NCBI GenBank assembly: GCA_003541985.1
Contig: DPLM01000231.1
Location: 1 to 6,567 of the forward strand
Direction of reading: 5' to 3'
DNA length: 6,567 bases
Source of the DNA: Deltaproteobacteria bacterium
GTDB taxonomy: Bacteria > SAR324 > NAC60-12
The translations under genes and the position numbers were made by a program. Below the pieces are notes generated by a model. The model did not search any database and had not been told where the DNA came from. It saw only the letters and a list, made by a program, of their open reading frames with translations. Every line of letters begins with the position of its first letter. Positions within the stretch are counted from its first letter, which is position 1. Shown here one piece after another: positions 4,723 to 6,567 of this stretch.

Positions 4723-6567
4723 ATGACTGATCTCATGTTGAAACTGCGAAAGCACTTCCTCGCTTTGTTAATTTGCATTCCACTACTGCTGCATTTGGGC
4801 GCTTGCGCTCCCGAGAGTACACAGGGCACCACTCCTGATTCAGAATATGGGAAAGGAAGCCTGACTGTGACTATTTCAGACACAGATCTTGATGAAAATG
4901 GAAAATCCGCAAATATCGCGGTTAAGCTGGACAATCCTCCCAAAGAAAATGTTGCCATTATCGCTACGTCAAGTGATCCGTCCGAAGCTCAATTTGTTGT
5001 TAACAACCAATTTCAATCTGGTGCAGAATTGATCTTCACAAATATTAATTGGGATATCCCACAAATACTAAAAATTCAAGGACAATATGATGAGATTATT
5101 GACGGTCCCCAAAATGTTTTTGTAAGTCTAGAAGTTCTATCTGATGATCCAGTTTACAGTAAACCAGATATCAACCTGACAGATCCTACTGGTGGACCAA
5201 CAAATCTTATTAATGATATTGATCAGGTTTTCCGCAATTTTGACAATACTCCTTCTAATGGAATTGCTTCATTTACAACAACTGGAACTGTAACTGAATT
5301 AAATCCCAATGAACCTGGATTTAAACAAGCTATTTTTCCTATTCAATTGACTAGTAGACCATCATCAAATGTAGAAGTTTCAATTGATCTTAACTCCGGT
5401 ACACCAGAAATAGCAGATGCTCTGTTGATTATATCACCACCAAGTAAAATACTTACTTTCACACCTGAAAATTGGAAGAGTTCACAAAGTTTTATCGTCA
5501 CGGCTAAACAAGAAGACATTGATTACAGTTCAAACACTAAATTCAATTTTAATATCAAATCGGTAGGTCAATATCCATTCAATGACAAGTCTTGGTCTGT
5601 CACTGTCAACCGCGAAGACAATGATGTACCTGGGATCTTTATCGATTCTCCCAATTCAATGATTACCAGTGAATCTGGAAATAAAGTCACACTCGGAATT
5701 AGACTAAAAATGAGGCCTGACGAAAGTGTAACAGTAAAATTTGTTAGTAGCGATATAAGCGAGGGCAAAATAACAACTTCAAACCAAGGTGTTTTAACTT
5801 TTAGTAGAGACAGCTGGAATACAAGTCAAATCATAGAAGTTACTGGACAACCAGATAGTACAAGTGATGGCTTACAGGATTATAATCTTACATATACTTT
5901 TAGTGGTGATCCAATTTACGAAAGTATCAACTCTAACGAACTTCTTAAAGAGAAGCTTATGCTTACAAACCAAGATATTAATAGCCCAGATTTCACAATG
6001 CAATTGGGGAATCTTGGACTCTCTGAATCAGGAAATTGTGATTACTTGGCTATCCGTCTAAATACGAAACCAACCAACCAAGTAACGATTACGTCCAATA
6101 TCACTACTAACCCTAATGAAGCAAGCTTTGTCTACGATAGAGCAAGCTGTAGAAACTATAATCAGATAATTGGAACTTGTCAGAAAGGACCTTTATCTTT
6201 CGATCAAATCAACTGGAATCAGTCCCAACTTTTATGTATCAAAGGTGAGGATGATTCAGAGCTTGATGGATCCAAGCAAATATCTCTGACTATCGATTCA
6301 TCTAGTGATGACTCAAACTACAACCAAAAAAACAGTAACTTCTCTCTAACCAACACAGACAATGACTACGCAGGTATTCAGTTAGGTTCTGTTCAGTACA
6401 TGACCAGCCAAGAAAAATATGTACTCCCTGTTCAATTACGTGCCAAACCAAGCTCAACAGTAAATGTACGATTAGCAAGTAATACTCCGCAAATCATCAA
6501 AGATTCCTTTGAGACTTCGTCGATTTCCTTCAACAATAGCAATTGGAACCAACAACAGTTTGTCTAT
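4723..6567 (+). CDS. Large Calx-beta-like repeat lipoprotein, 3' end missing
   Basis: The frame is open for 615 codons to the right edge and continues beyond it. It begins with a lipoprotein signal peptide: basic KLRKH, a hydrophobic run, and LGAC with a good lipobox, so Cys28 should carry the lipid. Start: ATG 4723; ATG 4735 (residue 5) would give a more usual signal length, and neither has a clear ribosome binding site. The mature part is a series of Calx-beta-like immunoglobulin-type repeats, each with an F-x4-W strand, a Q three residues later and often a D.DG turn: W110, W251, W365, W498 and W608, spaced 110-141 residues apart. Examples are FSRDSWNTSQIIEVTGQPD and the linker LTNTDNDYAGIQL. 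Such repeats bind calcium in some families and build surface or adhesion proteins. One repeat has four cysteines (439, 476, 486, 505), absent from the others. The gene is AT-richer than its neighbours. Likely anchored in the outer membrane; partner unknown. Confidence 0.88.
   Translation, partial: MTDLMLKLRKHFLALLICIPLLLHLGACAPESTQGTTPDSEYGKGSLTVTISDTDLDENGKSANIAVKLDNPPKENVAIIATSSDPSEAQFVVNNQFQSGAELIFTNINWDIPQILKIQGQYDEIIDGPQNVFVSLEVLSDDPVYSKPDINLTDPTGGPTNLINDIDQVFRNFDNTPSNGIASFTTTGTVTELNPNEPGFKQAIFPIQLTSRPSSNVEVSIDLNSGTPEIADALLIISPPSKILTFTPENWKSSQSFIVTAKQEDIDYSSNTKFNFNIKSVGQYPFNDKSWSVTVNREDNDVPGIFIDSPNSMITSESGNKVTLGIRLKMRPDESVTVKFVSSDISEGKITTSNQGVLTFSRDSWNTSQIIEVTGQPDSTSDGLQDYNLTYTFSGDPIYESINSNELLKEKLMLTNQDINSPDFTMQLGNLGLSESGNCDYLAIRLNTKPTNQVTITSNITTNPNEASFVYDRASCRNYNQIIGTCQKGPLSFDQINWNQSQLLCIKGEDDSELDGSKQISLTIDSSSDDSNYNQKNSNFSLTNTDNDYAGIQLGSVQYMTSQEKYVLPVQLRAKPSSTVNVRLASNTPQIIKDSFETSSISFNNSNWNQQQFVY

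Noticed and set aside
1..6567. CRISPR array, insertion sequence, integrase or toxin-antitoxin pair
   Set aside because: I saw no regularly spaced direct repeats, no transposase or recombinase motifs, and no paired small genes of the toxin-antitoxin type.

Overview
The window looks like chromosome of a Gram-negative (diderm) bacterium. Supporting signs are an MCE/MlaD-type lipid-transport protein with a long periplasmic part, two predicted exported lipoproteins, and a tRNA gene that does not encode its 3' CCA, which argues against an enterobacterial or gammaproteobacterial origin. The long MlaD protein with a C-terminal beta-rich domain and the Calx-beta-like repeat lipoprotein would fit a deltaproteobacterial or SAR324-like marine lineage, but that placement is inference only.

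Left part (1-1557): on the minus strand, the first 30 codons of a family 2 glycosyltransferase run off the left edge. Upstream of it lies a decayed radC gene: the C-terminal JAB/MPN domain is intact in frame but has lost one metal-binding histidine, while the N-terminal domain is broken by stops and a frame change. From about 785 to 1557 there is no convincing intact gene. I see stop-interrupted coding remnants, mostly on the minus strand, a perfect 16-bp inverted repeat at 929-968, and a short plus-strand frame whose stop overlaps the next gene's start.

Middle part (1558-3889): the plus strand carries a 536-residue MlaD/MCE-family protein (membrane anchor, MCE domain, long helical section with internal repeats, C-terminal beta-rich domain). 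The ABC ATPase and permease genes that usually accompany it are not beside it. A minus-strand tRNA gene with a CAT anticodon, most likely tRNA-Ile2 (lysidine-modified) rather than Met, sits between it and a small plus-strand gene for an exported four-cysteine protein.

Right part (3891-6567): a minus-strand histidine-phosphatase-superfamily gene converges on the small exported protein with a one-base gap. It is divergent from a large plus-strand lipoprotein gene made of Calx-beta-like repeats, which is visibly more AT-rich than the rest and continues past the right edge. The divergent intergenic region contains a strong two-part hairpin.

No single pathway unites these genes; most are independent envelope or housekeeping functions. 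I see no CRISPR array, insertion sequence, integrase or toxin-antitoxin pair, and no clear case for a new multi-gene system. The most notable points are the radC decay with loss of a catalytic ligand, the unexplained palindromes, the orphan long MlaD, and the cysteine clusters in the phosphatase tail and in one Calx-beta repeat.
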